Below, in pieces: positions 30,283-38,218 of a DNA stretch of 64,000 nt. The stretch is from Streptomyces sp. LBL (GTDB taxonomy: Bacteria > Actinomycetota > Actinomycetes > Streptomycetales > Streptomycetaceae), in the NCBI RefSeq assembly GCF_029893585.1, contig NZ_JARXYX010000009.1, forward strand, positions 1 to 64,000, in the 5' to 3' direction. The stretch's first letter is position 1; every line of letters begins with the position of its first letter. The translations under genes were made by a program, and so were the position numbers. The notes under the pieces are model-generated. The model saw only the letters and a list, made by a program, of their open reading frames with translations, was not told where the DNA came from and ran no database searches.

Positions 30283-30968
30283 CGCATCCCGCTGGTTCCC
30301 TGCTCGTGGCCGACGATCTGCGCAAGGTGTACGGCCCGACCCTCGCGCTCGACGGCGCCGGGTTCTCCATCCACGCCGGCGAGGTCGTCGCCGTGATGGG
30401 CCCCTCCGGGTCCGGCAAGTCGACGCTGCTGCACTGTCTCGCCGGGATCGTGACGCCCGACTCGGGCTCGATCATGTACAACGGGCGCGAGATGGCCACC
30501 ATGGACGACGCCCAGCGCAGTGCCCTCCGGCGCACCGAGTTCGGGTTCGTGTTCCAGTTCGGGCAGCTGGTGCCCGAGTTGACCTGCGTCGAGAACGTCG
30601 CCCTCCCGCTGCGGCTGAACGGGACCTCCCGCAAGGAGGCCGAGCGGGCCGCGCTGACGTGGATGGAACGGCTGGAGGTCGACGACCTGCGGAAGAAGCG
30701 GCCCGGCGAGGTGTCCGGCGGCCAGGGGCAGCGGGTCGCCGTGGCCCGGTCGCTGGTCACCGGCCCGCGGGTGCTGTTCGCCGACGAGCCGACCGGAGCG
30801 CTCGACTCGCTCAACGGCGAGCGCGTGATGGAGCTGCTCACCGAGGCGGCCCGGTCCACCAACGCCGCCGTCGTGCTGGTCACGCACGAGGCCCGGGTGG
30901 CCGCCTACTCCGACCGCGAGATCGTCGTACGGGACGGGAAGTCCCGGGACATGGAGCGGGTCGTATGA
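30279..30968 (+). CDS. ABC transporter ATPase, MacB/LolD type
   Basis: A 229-residue ATPase with Walker A GPSGSGKST, signature VSGGQGQRVAVARSL, Walker B VLFADEPTGALD and H-loop VTHEARVAAYSDR. The signature reads SGGQGQR rather than SGGQQQR. It starts at a GTG overlapping the padR stop (GTGA) and its own stop overlaps the permease start (ATGA). This MacB-type class pairs with FtsX-like permeases and works by mechanotransmission, often for antibiotics or lipoproteins. Confidence 0.94.
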   Translation: MTHPAGSLLVADDLRKVYGPTLALDGAGFSIHAGEVVAVMGPSGSGKSTLLHCLAGIVTPDSGSIMYNGREMATMDDAQRSALRRTEFGFVFQFGQLVPELTCVENVALPLRLNGTSRKEAERAALTWMERLEVDDLRKKRPGEVSGGQGQRVAVARSLVTGPRVLFADEPTGALDSLNGERVMELLTEAARSTNAAVVLVTHEARVAAYSDREIVVRDGKSRDMERVV

Positions 30969-33304
30969 ACGTGAGGCACTGGTCGCGAGACCTTGCCATG
31001 GGGGTCAGGTTCGCCTTCGCCGGCGGGCGTGAGGGATGGGTCCGGGCGCTGCTGACGGCGGTCGGGGTCGGGCTCGGGGTGGCGCTGCTGCTGCTGACGA
31101 CCGCGATCCCGAACGCGCTGGCGGCACGGCACGACCGGGAGATCGCCCGCACGGACATCACGTACAGCGATGAGGTCATACCGAAGGCGAACGACACCCT
31201 GGTCGTCGCCAACACGGACACGACCTTCCGCGACAAGGACATCCGGGGCCGGGAGGTGGAGCCCGAGGGGACGCGGGCGCCGCTGCCGCCCGGCGTGGAC
31301 AAGTTCCCCGGGCTGGGTGAACTGGTCGTCTCGCCCGCGCTGAAGAAGCTGCTGGAGTCGGACAGCGGAAAGCTGCTGCGGGAGCGGCTCTCGGGCCGGA
31401 TCGTCGGGACCGTCGGCGAGCGCGGGCTGATCGGCTCCGCCGAACTCGCCTTCTACCGGGGCGCCCACGGTCTCGCCGCCGAGGGCATCCACGGCGTCCG
31501 GGTCGCCCGGATCGACCGGTTCGGGGACGTGAACCCGACCGCCGAGAAGACGGACCCGGTGCTCATCCTGCTGATCCTCGTCGTGTTCGTGGTGCTGCTG
31601 ATGCCGGTCGCCGTGTTCATCGCAGCGGCCGTACGCTTCGGCGGCGAGCGGCGCGACCGGCGGCTCGCGGCGCTCAGGCTGGTCGGCTCCGACGGCCGCT
31701 CGACCCGGCGGATCGCCGCCGGTGAGGCCCTCGCGGGCGCGGCGCTCGGACTGGTGTTCGGCGCGGGCTTCTTCATGATGGGCCGTCAGGCCGCGGGTGC
31801 GGTCGAGGTGTTCGACATCAGCGTGTTCCCGAGCTACCTCAACCCCTCCCCCGCCCTCGCCCTGCTGGTCGGGCTCGCCGTGCCGGCGGCCGCGGTGCTC
31901 GTCACCCTGGTCGCCCTGCGCGGAGTCGTCATCGAGCCGCTCGGCGTGGTCCGGGCGGCCAAGCCGGCCCGGCGCCGGCTGTGGTGGCGGCTGCTGCTGC
32001 CGCTGGGCGGGCTCGCGCTGCTCTACCCGATGATCGGGAAGGGCCGGGGCGACGGCGACTTCAACCAGTACCTGGTCGTCGGTGGTGTCATGCTCCTGCT
32101 CATCGGGGTGACCGCGCTGCTGCCCTGGATCGTCGAGGCGGTCGTCGGTCGACTCGGCGGCGGCGGGGTGGCCTGGCAACTGGCCGTACGCAGGCTCCAG
32201 TTGAGCAGCGGGTCGGCCGCCCGCATGGTCAACGGGATCGCGGTGGCGGTGGCCGGGGCGATCGCGCTGCAGATGCTGTTCGCCGGCGTGGAGAGCGATT
32301 ACACGAAGGCCACCGGCCACGACGTCAGCCGGGCCCAGCTGCAGGTGACGGTCCCGAAGGAGATACCGCTCGGCCGGGCCACCGACAAGTACCGCCGGAC
32401 CGAGGGCGTGCGCCAGGTCTACGCGTACTCCGAGGGGGAGGTCGGCGATCGGCGCGCGGCACCGGAGCTCAACGCCCAGGTGACCGTCGGGGACTGCGCG
32501 GCGCTCCGGGAGGTCGCGGTCCTGCCCTCGTGCCGGGACGGCGACGTGTTCGTCGCACGCGGTGCCGAGTACGACACCGGCACCCCGAAGCTGGCGAAGG
32601 CGGGCCGCACGCTGTACTTCGACCCGTCCTACAAGGGCGGGGCGAAGGGCGCGGAGATCCCGTGGGTGGTCCCGTCGGGAATGAGGGACGCACAGAGCCG
32701 CACGGACGATCCGACCTGGTCGGCGCGGGGCGGTTTCCTGATCACCCCGAAGGCACTGCCGGCCGCGAACGCTTCGGCCCTGAGCGGCCAGCTGTACCTC
32801 AAAGTCGACGAGACCGTGCCGGACGTGTACGACCTGATCCGCAACACGGCGGCGACCATCGACCCCCTGAGCGAACCCATGGTCTGGCAGTCGGTCGAAC
32901 AGACCGACCGGTTCACCGCCATCCGCACCGGCCTGTTCGTCGGCGCCGCGTGTGTGCTGGCGCTGATCGGGGCGAGCCTGCTGGTGTCGCAGCTGGAGCA
33001 ACTGCGCGAGCGCAAGAAGCTGTTGTCGGCGCTGGTCGCCTTCGGCACCCGGCGGCGCACGCTGAGCCTGTCGGTGCTGTGGCAGACGGCGATCCCGATC
33101 GCGCTCGGTCTGCTGCTGGCGTCGGCGGTGGGGCTCACGCTGGGCGCGGTGCTGCTGCGGATGACGGACACCACCGTGCGGGTGGACTGGCCGAGCGTGC
33201 TGTCCATGACCGGCGTGGGCGCGGCGGTCGTCCTGGTGGTGACCCTGTTCAGCCTGCCGCCGCTGCTGCGGCTGATGCGGCCGGACGGGCTGCGCACGGA
33301 GTAG
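30965..33304 (+). CDS. FtsX-like ABC permease
   Basis: A 779-residue permease with the two-FtsX-domain topology: an N-terminal span (VRALLTAVGVGLGVALLLLTTAIP), a large extracytoplasmic part, a first FtsX core (VLILLILVVFVVLLMPVAVFIAAAVRFGGERRDRRLAALRLVGSD), a central span group, a second extracytoplasmic domain, and a C-terminal FtsX core (RERKKLLSALVAFGTRRRTLSLSVLWQTAIP). ATG 30965 overlaps the ATPase stop. It likely exports or extracts an envelope-active compound under PadR control; the substrate is unknown. Confidence 0.92.
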   Translation: MNVRHWSRDLAMGVRFAFAGGREGWVRALLTAVGVGLGVALLLLTTAIPNALAARHDREIARTDITYSDEVIPKANDTLVVANTDTTFRDKDIRGREVEPEGTRAPLPPGVDKFPGLGELVVSPALKKLLESDSGKLLRERLSGRIVGTVGERGLIGSAELAFYRGAHGLAAEGIHGVRVARIDRFGDVNPTAEKTDPVLILLILVVFVVLLMPVAVFIAAAVRFGGERRDRRLAALRLVGSDGRSTRRIAAGEALAGAALGLVFGAGFFMMGRQAAGAVEVFDISVFPSYLNPSPALALLVGLAVPAAAVLVTLVALRGVVIEPLGVVRAAKPARRRLWWRLLLPLGGLALLYPMIGKGRGDGDFNQYLVVGGVMLLLIGVTALLPWIVEAVVGRLGGGGVAWQLAVRRLQLSSGSAARMVNGIAVAVAGAIALQMLFAGVESDYTKATGHDVSRAQLQVTVPKEIPLGRATDKYRRTEGVRQVYAYSEGEVGDRRAAPELNAQVTVGDCAALREVAVLPSCRDGDVFVARGAEYDTGTPKLAKAGRTLYFDPSYKGGAKGAEIPWVVPSGMRDAQSRTDDPTWSARGGFLITPKALPAANASALSGQLYLKVDETVPDVYDLIRNTAATIDPLSEPMVWQSVEQTDRFTAIRTGLFVGAACVLALIGASLLVSQLEQLRERKKLLSALVAFGTRRRTLSLSVLWQTAIPIALGLLLASAVGLTLGAVLLRMTDTTVRVDWPSVLSMTGVGAAVVLVVTLFSLPPLLRLMRPDGLRTE

Positions 33305-33418
33305 GAACGCCGACGCAGCAGTGGGCCCTTCCGGTCATTCGGTCATTGAGTCGCTCGGTCGATCCGATCGAACCGGTCGATCCGGTCCCGGAGGGGCCCG
33401 CTGTCGTTCTCAGAGTTC

Positions 33419-33847
33419 TCAGAGGCTGTACTCCTTGATCACCCGCCGGACCTGGGCGAACAGCATGCCCACGTTGACGGACTTACGGCAGACGACCACC
33501 GCGACGACGTCCTGCTGCTCGTTCATCCGCACGAACAGGTGTGTGAGGTTCTCGCTGTTGACCAGGATCTCCTGGAAGAAGTGCTGGTCACTGACCATCC
33601 CTCGGCGCTCCTTGAAGACGTCCTCGATCATCACGACCGTACGGCCCTGGAACAGGTCGAGGGTCGCGCCCGCCAGCAGGTCCAGGACCTCGGGCGGATG
33701 GGTCTCGACGGTCTCGTACGACAGCAGCATGCCGGTCGACATGTCGACCAGGCCCGCCGCGACACAGTCGGGGGCGTCGGCACGGAGGGACTTGACCAGG
33801 CCCATCACCTGGTCGGAGAAACCGGAGGTCATACGCTTCGTCGCCAT
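33419..33847 (-). CDS. Roadblock/LC7-like protein (142 aa)
   Basis: A 142-residue protein with the alternating strand/helix layout of roadblock/LC7 folds (DCVAAGLVDMSTGMLLSYET...ENLTHLFVRMNEQQDVVAVVVCRKSVNVGMLFAQVRRVIKEY). Bacterial members bind or regulate Ras-like GTPases of the MglA type, yet no GTPase gene is adjacent. The ATG at 33847 follows the stop of the next roadblock gene by 4 nt, so they are one operon. Function is unknown. Confidence 0.75.
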   Translation of the reverse strand: MATKRMTSGFSDQVMGLVKSLRADAPDCVAAGLVDMSTGMLLSYETVETHPPEVLDLLAGATLDLFQGRTVVMIEDVFKERRGMVSDQHFFQEILVNSENLTHLFVRMNEQQDVVAVVVCRKSVNVGMLFAQVRRVIKEYSL

Positions 33848-33851
33848 CCCT

Positions 33852-34268
33852 TCAGACTCCTTCGGCTGCTTGCTGTACTGCTTCGTCGGTGAGGACTGCT
33901 TCGTCGGTGAGTATCGAGCCGATGCGGCGCAGGGCCGGCTGGGCAGCCCGGTGCAGGTCGTCCACGTCGATGCCCTCGTCGCCCAGCACGACCATCAGCG
34001 CGGTGGCACCGACGGCGTAGAAGGCGGCGCAGCCGTGGCTGCCGTAGGTGACCGTGCGGAGCAGGCTGCCCCGGGCGGTCGCCTCGGCGGTACGGCGGGC
34101 GAGGCCGACGCCGGCCGCGGCGAGGGCGGCGAGTCCCTCCGGGTCGATGGAGTCGGCGGTGTCGGCGGCGATCAGCAGCCCGTCCGCGGCGGCCACGGCG
34201 GTGTCGGTGATTCCGGTGACCTGTTCGCGCAGACCACGCATCTCGCGTGCGAGGGCTTGGTGATCCAT
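33852..34268 (-). CDS. Roadblock/LC7 domain protein (138 aa)
   Basis: A 138-residue MglB-like roadblock protein (REQVTGITDTAVAAADGLLIAADTADSIDPEGLAALAAAGVGLARRTAEATARGSLLRTVTYGSHGCAAFYAVG...ALMVVLGDEGID). The ATG at 34268 has AGGGGAG 7-8 nt upstream. It is the middle gene of a three-gene operon with a PATAN-like protein before and a second roadblock protein after. In Streptomyces such proteins often belong to conservon-like GTPase systems, but kinase and GTPase components are absent here. Confidence 0.82.
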   Translation of the reverse strand: MDHQALAREMRGLREQVTGITDTAVAAADGLLIAADTADSIDPEGLAALAAAGVGLARRTAEATARGSLLRTVTYGSHGCAAFYAVGATALMVVLGDEGIDVDDLHRAAQPALRRIGSILTDEAVLTDEAVQQAAEGV

Positions 34269-34284
34269 GTATTCAACTCCCCTG

Positions 34285-34360
34285 GTTCATCGGGTGATTC
34301 ATCGGGTGGGGTTCATCGGCTGGTTCAGCGGGCGGACCATCGGGCGGACCATCGGGCGGA
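34285..34360. repeat. TCATCGGG and GGCGGACCATCG repeats in an operon gap
   Basis: The 110-bp gap between the PATAN-like gene and the roadblock gene is made almost wholly of imperfect TTCATCGGGTG repeats followed by two 12-bp GGCGGACCATCG copies and a partial third. The gap is unusually long for this otherwise tight operon. Confidence 0.7.
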
Positions 34361-34378
34361 TTGTTCTGTTCGGCTGGT

Positions 34379-35230
34379 TCATTTCGGGATTCCGTTCCGT
34401 AGGCGGAAGAATCCGCCGGGTCTACGGCGGGGCAGGGCGGCGGGAATCGCGGGTGGCGGGGACGGGTGCGGCCCGGGGGGCGGCCCGGGGGTCCGGGGGC
34501 GTACGCCCCCGCTGTCGGGGGGTGTGCGCAGGACGGGGATCGGCAGCGGCTCCGGGGGGCATCGCAGGAGCCCCTCGGCGAGCATCCGGGCGACCTCGAC
34601 GGTGACGGTGTAGACCCCGCGTCCGGTGCGGAAGGCGAGGTCCCGTGCGGTACGGCGGCCGTCGGCATGGGCGAGGAGCTCGCGCCGGAGCTCGGAGAGC
34701 GGGCGGGGGCCCTCGCCGGTGTCGGACGGCGACACGGGCACGGGTCGTTCACGGTCGGGGTGCACGGGGTGCGGCAGGGCCGCGAGTGCGGCGAGCCGAC
34801 GGGCCGTCTCCCGCAGCAGCCGGGAGGGCGACTCTCCCACGGCTACCTGGGCGAACGGCTCGGCGGCCGGGGCGCGTTCGCAGCCGTCGGTCCGGCCCGC
34901 GGCGATCGCGAACGCGGCGTCGTGCAGCGCCATCACACAGACGACCTTGAGCTGGGCGGCCCCCGCGTACCCGTGCGCGACCAGTCCGGTGGCCGGCCAG
35001 CGCGCGCCGCCGGACTCCCGCACCAGCTCGGCCCACTGCTCGCCGCTGACCCGGCCGGAGCGCAGCAGCAACGCCTCGGGGCCGGGCGCGCCCGGGGACT
35101 CCCCGGCGACCACGAGTCCGTCCCGGAGGTGCACGGTGCCGCCGGGGGATCCGGCGATCCGCAGTTCTCCCGTGAAACGTTCGCGCCCGCACCCGGCCAG
35201 GGCCGGTGCGAGCAGTTCGTAGCCCGACAT
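34379..35230 (-). CDS. PATAN/DUF4388-like N-domain with C-terminal helix-turn-helix-like region
   Basis: A 283-residue protein. Its start (GRERFTGELRIAGSPGGTVHLRDGLVVAGESPGAPG) fits the PATAN/DUF4388 pattern 'ftGxLrv...Gxv.f.dGxiv.A', a domain linked to bacterial two-component and GTPase signalling. A segment near 185-225 (LSELRRELLAHADGRRTARDLAFRTGRGVYTVTVEVARMLAEGL) looks winged-helix-like. The last 50 residues are Pro/Gly-rich. The ATG at 35230 has GAGGTGA 6 nt upstream. It heads the roadblock operon. The combination suggests signalling with roadblock partners; the function is unknown. Confidence 0.65.
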   Translation of the reverse strand: MSGYELLAPALAGCGRERFTGELRIAGSPGGTVHLRDGLVVAGESPGAPGPEALLLRSGRVSGEQWAELVRESGGARWPATGLVAHGYAGAAQLKVVCVMALHDAAFAIAAGRTDGCERAPAAEPFAQVAVGESPSRLLRETARRLAALAALPHPVHPDRERPVPVSPSDTGEGPRPLSELRRELLAHADGRRTARDLAFRTGRGVYTVTVEVARMLAEGLLRCPPEPLPIPVLRTPPDSGGVRPRTPGPPPGPHPSPPPAIPAALPRRRPGGFFRLRNGIPK

Positions 35231-35592
35231 CACTCACCTCGGCGGGTGTCGCACATACGCCTGACGCGTAGCGCTGAGGGAGGAAGATGTATCAGGCCGG
35301 GCGCATATTCCGGACGCCGTATTCCGAGCTGTCGCCGACTGGCGGAAGTTGAGCCTTACGGCTACCCAACTGCCTGTGTTCGGCGTTCATTTGATCGAAA
35401 CTTGGACGGCTGTTTCTGCCCAGTCCCGGGGCTTCTCCCAGCCCGCCCGGCGACGCGGAACGGGCTGCGGCAAGGGGACTTGGAGAGCCGGGCCGCACGT
35501 GGGGGCGGCGGGTGCGGCGATACCGAGGGGTCGGCCGCGTGGCCGACGTTTTGCGCTACGGCTCCCAGGCGGGGACGCGTGGCCCCCGTGCG
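35231..35592. other. Gene-poor stretch with one candidate 32-codon frame
   Basis: About 360 bp upstream of the PATAN operon. The only notable content is a minus-strand frame at 35292-35390 of 32 codons, ATG to TGA, whose product ends DSSEYGVRNMRPA. It lies 61 bp before the PATAN gene and has no obvious ribosome-binding site and about 69% third-position GC, lower than known genes here. The rest looks like promoter and spacer DNA. Confidence 0.3.
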
Positions 35593-36948
35593 CTACGGCT
35601 CCGGAGGCGGGTCCACCGGGGCCGACCCCACCGCCGTGGCCCCGTGCGGGCGGGGTGACCGTTTCAGGGCCGCCTCCTGGGAGTACGACCGCAGATACCC
35701 CACCACCGTGTTGGTCACCGCCACCAACGGGACCGCCACCACCGCACCGCCGATCCCGGCGACCATCCCACCCGCCGCGACGGACAGCACGACCGCCAGC
35801 GGGTGTACCCGGACCGCCCGGCCCAGGATGAACGGCTGCAGGATGTGGCCCTCGATCTGCTGGACGGCCAACACCACCGCCAGCGTCAGGACCGCCGTGA
35901 ACACGCCCTGCGTCACCAACGCGACCACGACCGCCAGCGCACCGGAGACCACCGCGCCGACGAGCGGGATGAAGGCGAACAGGAAGATGAAGACGGCGAG
36001 CGGGACGGCCATGGGGACGTCCAGGAAGTAGATGCCGAGGCCGATGAAGATCGCGTCGATCAGCGCCACCAAGACCGTGCCGCGGACGTAGGCGGTCAGG
36101 GTCCGCCACGCCCGTGGGCCCGCGCCCGCGACCCCCGGCCGGGCCGCCGCCGGGACCAGCTTCAGCGTCCACTCCCAGATGCGCCGGCCGTCGTAGAGGA
36201 GGAACAGCGTCGAGAAGGCCGCCAGCAGGATCCCGGCCAGTGCCTCGACGACGACCGTGACGCCCTCCAGGCCCGCCGAGGTGATCTGGTCGGTGTTCGC
36301 GCCGACCGCGTTCCGCAGGTTCTCGGCGATGTCGTTGATCTGCTTGTCGGTGACGTGGAAGGGGCTGTTGAGGAGCCACTTGCGCAACTCGTCGATGCCG
36401 TCCTGGACCTGGCCGGACAGGTTGTCGATGTTCTCCATGACCTGCCAGGTCACGAACCAGCCGATCAGGCCCATGACGACGAACCCGAGGGTCACGGTCA
36501 GAGCGGTGGCCGGCCCGCGCGGAACGCCGAGCCGCATCAGCCGCGCCACCATCGGCTGCAGGATCGCCGTGATGAGCAGCGCCGCCACGAACGCGAGTAC
36601 CACCAGTTGTACGGCGCTGATGACCCGCATGAGGACCCAGAGCGTGCCCGCCAGCACCAGCAGCCGCCAGCCCGCCTCGGCCGCGACCCGCATTCCCCAC
36701 GGCACGGCCTGCGCGGGATCCTGCCGGGCGGTGCTGACGACGGCCGGGTGGTCCGGGGCCGGTGAGGTGTGGTCGTGGTCGGGCGGCGGGTCGTCGTCCG
36801 CGTACGAAGCACGCTCGGACTCCGCGTACGAAGCACGCTCGGACTCCGCGTCCTCGCGCTCCGCCTGCGCGCGGGCCTCGTCCAACCGCTCGCCCATCTC
36901 GGTCAGTCCGGCGCCGAGCCGGCCGATCCACCCTGGCACTCGCGACAT
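35593..36948 (-). CDS. AI-2E family (TqsA/PerM) transporter
   Basis: A 451-residue membrane protein of the AI-2E exporter family. About 85 hydrophilic residues precede paired spans (GWRLLVLAGTLWVLMRVISAVQLVVLAFVAALLITAILQP), a soluble insert (NIDNLSGQVQDGIDELRKWL...), and the C-terminal span group with the family motif LFAFIPLVGAVVSGALAVVVAL and QQIEGHILQPFILGRAVRVHPL. ATG 36948 has GAGGA 7 nt upstream. Members export quorum molecules or act as Na+/H+ antiporters; the substrate here is unknown. The N-terminus contains an 8-residue duplication. Confidence 0.92.
   Translation of the reverse strand: MSRVPGWIGRLGAGLTEMGERLDEARAQAEREDAESERASYAESERASYADDDPPPDHDHTSPAPDHPAVVSTARQDPAQAVPWGMRVAAEAGWRLLVLAGTLWVLMRVISAVQLVVLAFVAALLITAILQPMVARLMRLGVPRGPATALTVTLGFVVMGLIGWFVTWQVMENIDNLSGQVQDGIDELRKWLLNSPFHVTDKQINDIAENLRNAVGANTDQITSAGLEGVTVVVEALAGILLAAFSTLFLLYDGRRIWEWTLKLVPAAARPGVAGAGPRAWRTLTAYVRGTVLVALIDAIFIGLGIYFLDVPMAVPLAVFIFLFAFIPLVGAVVSGALAVVVALVTQGVFTAVLTLAVVLAVQQIEGHILQPFILGRAVRVHPLAVVLSVAAGGMVAGIGGAVVAVPLVAVTNTVVGYLRSYSQEAALKRSPRPHGATAVGSAPVDPPPEP
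36801..36848. repeat. 24-bp in-frame duplication in the transporter N-terminus
   Basis: Two exact copies of a 24-bp unit (starting CGTACGAAGCACG) encode SERASYAE twice in the disordered N-terminal tail. Confidence 0.85.
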
Positions 36949-37017
36949 GATCTGTCCTCTTCCCCCGTCCCTCCTCACCACTCCCCCTGGAGTCGCCGGG
37001 TCAGACCGTACATGGCT

Positions 37018-37050
37018 GAAGCCCCTCCCCGTAGGACGGGAAGGGGCTTC
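37018..37050 (-). terminator. Terminator after the transglycosylase gene
   Basis: GAAGCCCCTCCCCGT and ACGGGAAGGGGCTTC pair with one mismatch around a 3-nt loop, 31 bp past the stop codon. It separates this gene from the downstream transporter gene. Confidence 0.85.
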
Positions 37051-37080
37051 GAAAGGTTGAGCGGCCTGAGCGGCGTGGGC

Positions 37081-37797
37081 TCAGTAGTTGCCGTTGGCCT
37101 GCCAGTACGACCAGGCGTCGCAGGGACTGCCGTAGCGCTCGTTCATGTAGTTGAGGCCCCACTTGATCTGCGTGGCCGGGTTGGTCTGCCAGTCGGCACC
37201 GACGGACGCCATCTTGTTGCCGGGCAGCGACTGGACGAGACCATAGGCGCCGGACGAGGGGTTCTGCGCCTTGTAGTTCCAGGTGGACTCGTGGTCCACG
37301 ATGTTGCTGAAGCACTGGAACTGGCCGCTGGGGACGATCGAGCGCGCGAGGGCCTGGACCTCGGCGACGGTGTACGAAGACTGCGGCGCCAGGCTGATGG
37401 GGCCTCGCGGCGCGGAGCGGGTGGTGGCTTCCGCGGCATCCTTGCGCGCCTTGGCATCCGCAGCTTTCGCCGCCTCCGCCGCCGCTTCCGCCTCGGCGGC
37501 CTTCTGCTTCGCGACGGCGTCCTTGGCCGCCTGCTTGCGGGCCGCCTCCTCCGCGTCCTTCTTCGCGCTCACGTCCGCGGCGATGGCCTGGGTGTCGGCC
37601 TGCTGCGTGAGGGACTCGGTCTGCACCTGGGCCAACTGGCCCGCGGGGATCTCCGAGAGGAGCGTCGAGTCGGCTGCCGTAGCCTCCACGTCGTTGGTCT
37701 GCGCGGTGCTGCCAGAGGCAACTCCGACGACGCTACCGACAGCGGTGACTGCCGTGGCCGAGGCCACTGCGAATCCCCGGACCGAAATCGGGCTCAC
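37081..37797 (-). CDS. Secreted transglycosylase (SLT-like) protein
   Basis: A 238-residue secreted cell-wall enzyme. The signal sequence (SVRGFAVASATAVTAVGSVVGVASG) is followed by an Ala/Lys/Glu-rich coiled-coil region (residues about 75-135), and a C-terminal lysozyme-like transglycosylase domain: VDHESTWNYKAQNPSSGAYGLVQSLPGNKM with the catalytic Glu in 'HESTW', and QIKWGLNYMNERYGSPCDAW. GTG 37797 is chosen for its GGAAGGA 6 nt upstream; ATG 37815 would add six residues. A long, structured leader precedes it. Confidence 0.9.
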   Translation of the reverse strand: MSPISVRGFAVASATAVTAVGSVVGVASGSTAQTNDVEATAADSTLLSEIPAGQLAQVQTESLTQQADTQAIAADVSAKKDAEEAARKQAAKDAVAKQKAAEAEAAAEAAKAADAKARKDAAEATTRSAPRGPISLAPQSSYTVAEVQALARSIVPSGQFQCFSNIVDHESTWNYKAQNPSSGAYGLVQSLPGNKMASVGADWQTNPATQIKWGLNYMNERYGSPCDAWSYWQANGNY

Positions 37798-37943
37798 ACG
37801 GTTTCCTTCCAGCATCGCCCGCTTCGGTGACCCTGGCGGACGCAATCGTGCCCCTGGCACAGTCCTCCCAACTACCTGGTCACGGGAGGCGCGGGCCCGG
37901 CAAGCAACTCCCTTGGGGGGAGAGCCGTGTGATGACTCGGGCG

Positions 37944-38020
37944 GCATACGACAACGCTATGGAGTTGGCTGTGGTGCTTCCGTGGTGCCGTACCGCTGGG
38001 GGTACAGGTGTGTCGTATGC
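37944..38020 (-). promoter_or_regulatory. Structured leader upstream of the transglycosylase gene
   Basis: A perfect 10-bp inverted repeat (GCATACGACA at 37944-37953, TGTCGTATGC at 38011-38020) encloses 57 bp that themselves contain a smaller GTACC...GGTAC hairpin (37990-38005). It lies 147-223 nt upstream of the start. In Streptomyces, wall-lytic enzyme genes often carry c-di-AMP (ydaO) riboswitches; the conserved ydaO words are not evident here, so this may be another element or a protein-binding site. Confidence 0.35.
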
Positions 38021-38138
38021 GGGGCCTGACAGGAGTGAGACTCTGCCGTAACCCGACGCCGCAAGGCAATTCTGAGTTGCGTGTGAAAGCTCACATCCCG
38101 TTTGCCCCCGGGGAATTCGAGAAAGCTCCTTGCGCGAA

Positions 38139-38181
38139 GGCGCCGCCCGGGTAAGCTCATTGCTTTTTCCCGGACGGCGCC
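38139..38181 (-). terminator. Terminator after phoH
   Basis: GGCGCCGCCCGG and CCGGACGGCGCC pair over 12 bp with one mismatch around a 19-nt loop, about 40 bp beyond the phoH stop codon. The AT-rich loop contains a TTTTT run. Confidence 0.6.
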
Positions 38182-38218
38182 AACTGCCGCGTAACCGGCC
38201 CCTAGTGGGCCAGCCGTA

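Noticed and set aside
30905..33001. A 698-codon minus-strand frame opposite the FtsX permease
   Set aside because: It is antisense shadow of a gene with full domain support; its composition is Arg/Gln/Asp rich and motif-free.
37800..38200. Canonical ydaO (c-di-AMP) riboswitch before the transglycosylase
   Set aside because: The conserved ydaO sequence words could not be found by eye, so only a generic structured leader is reported.
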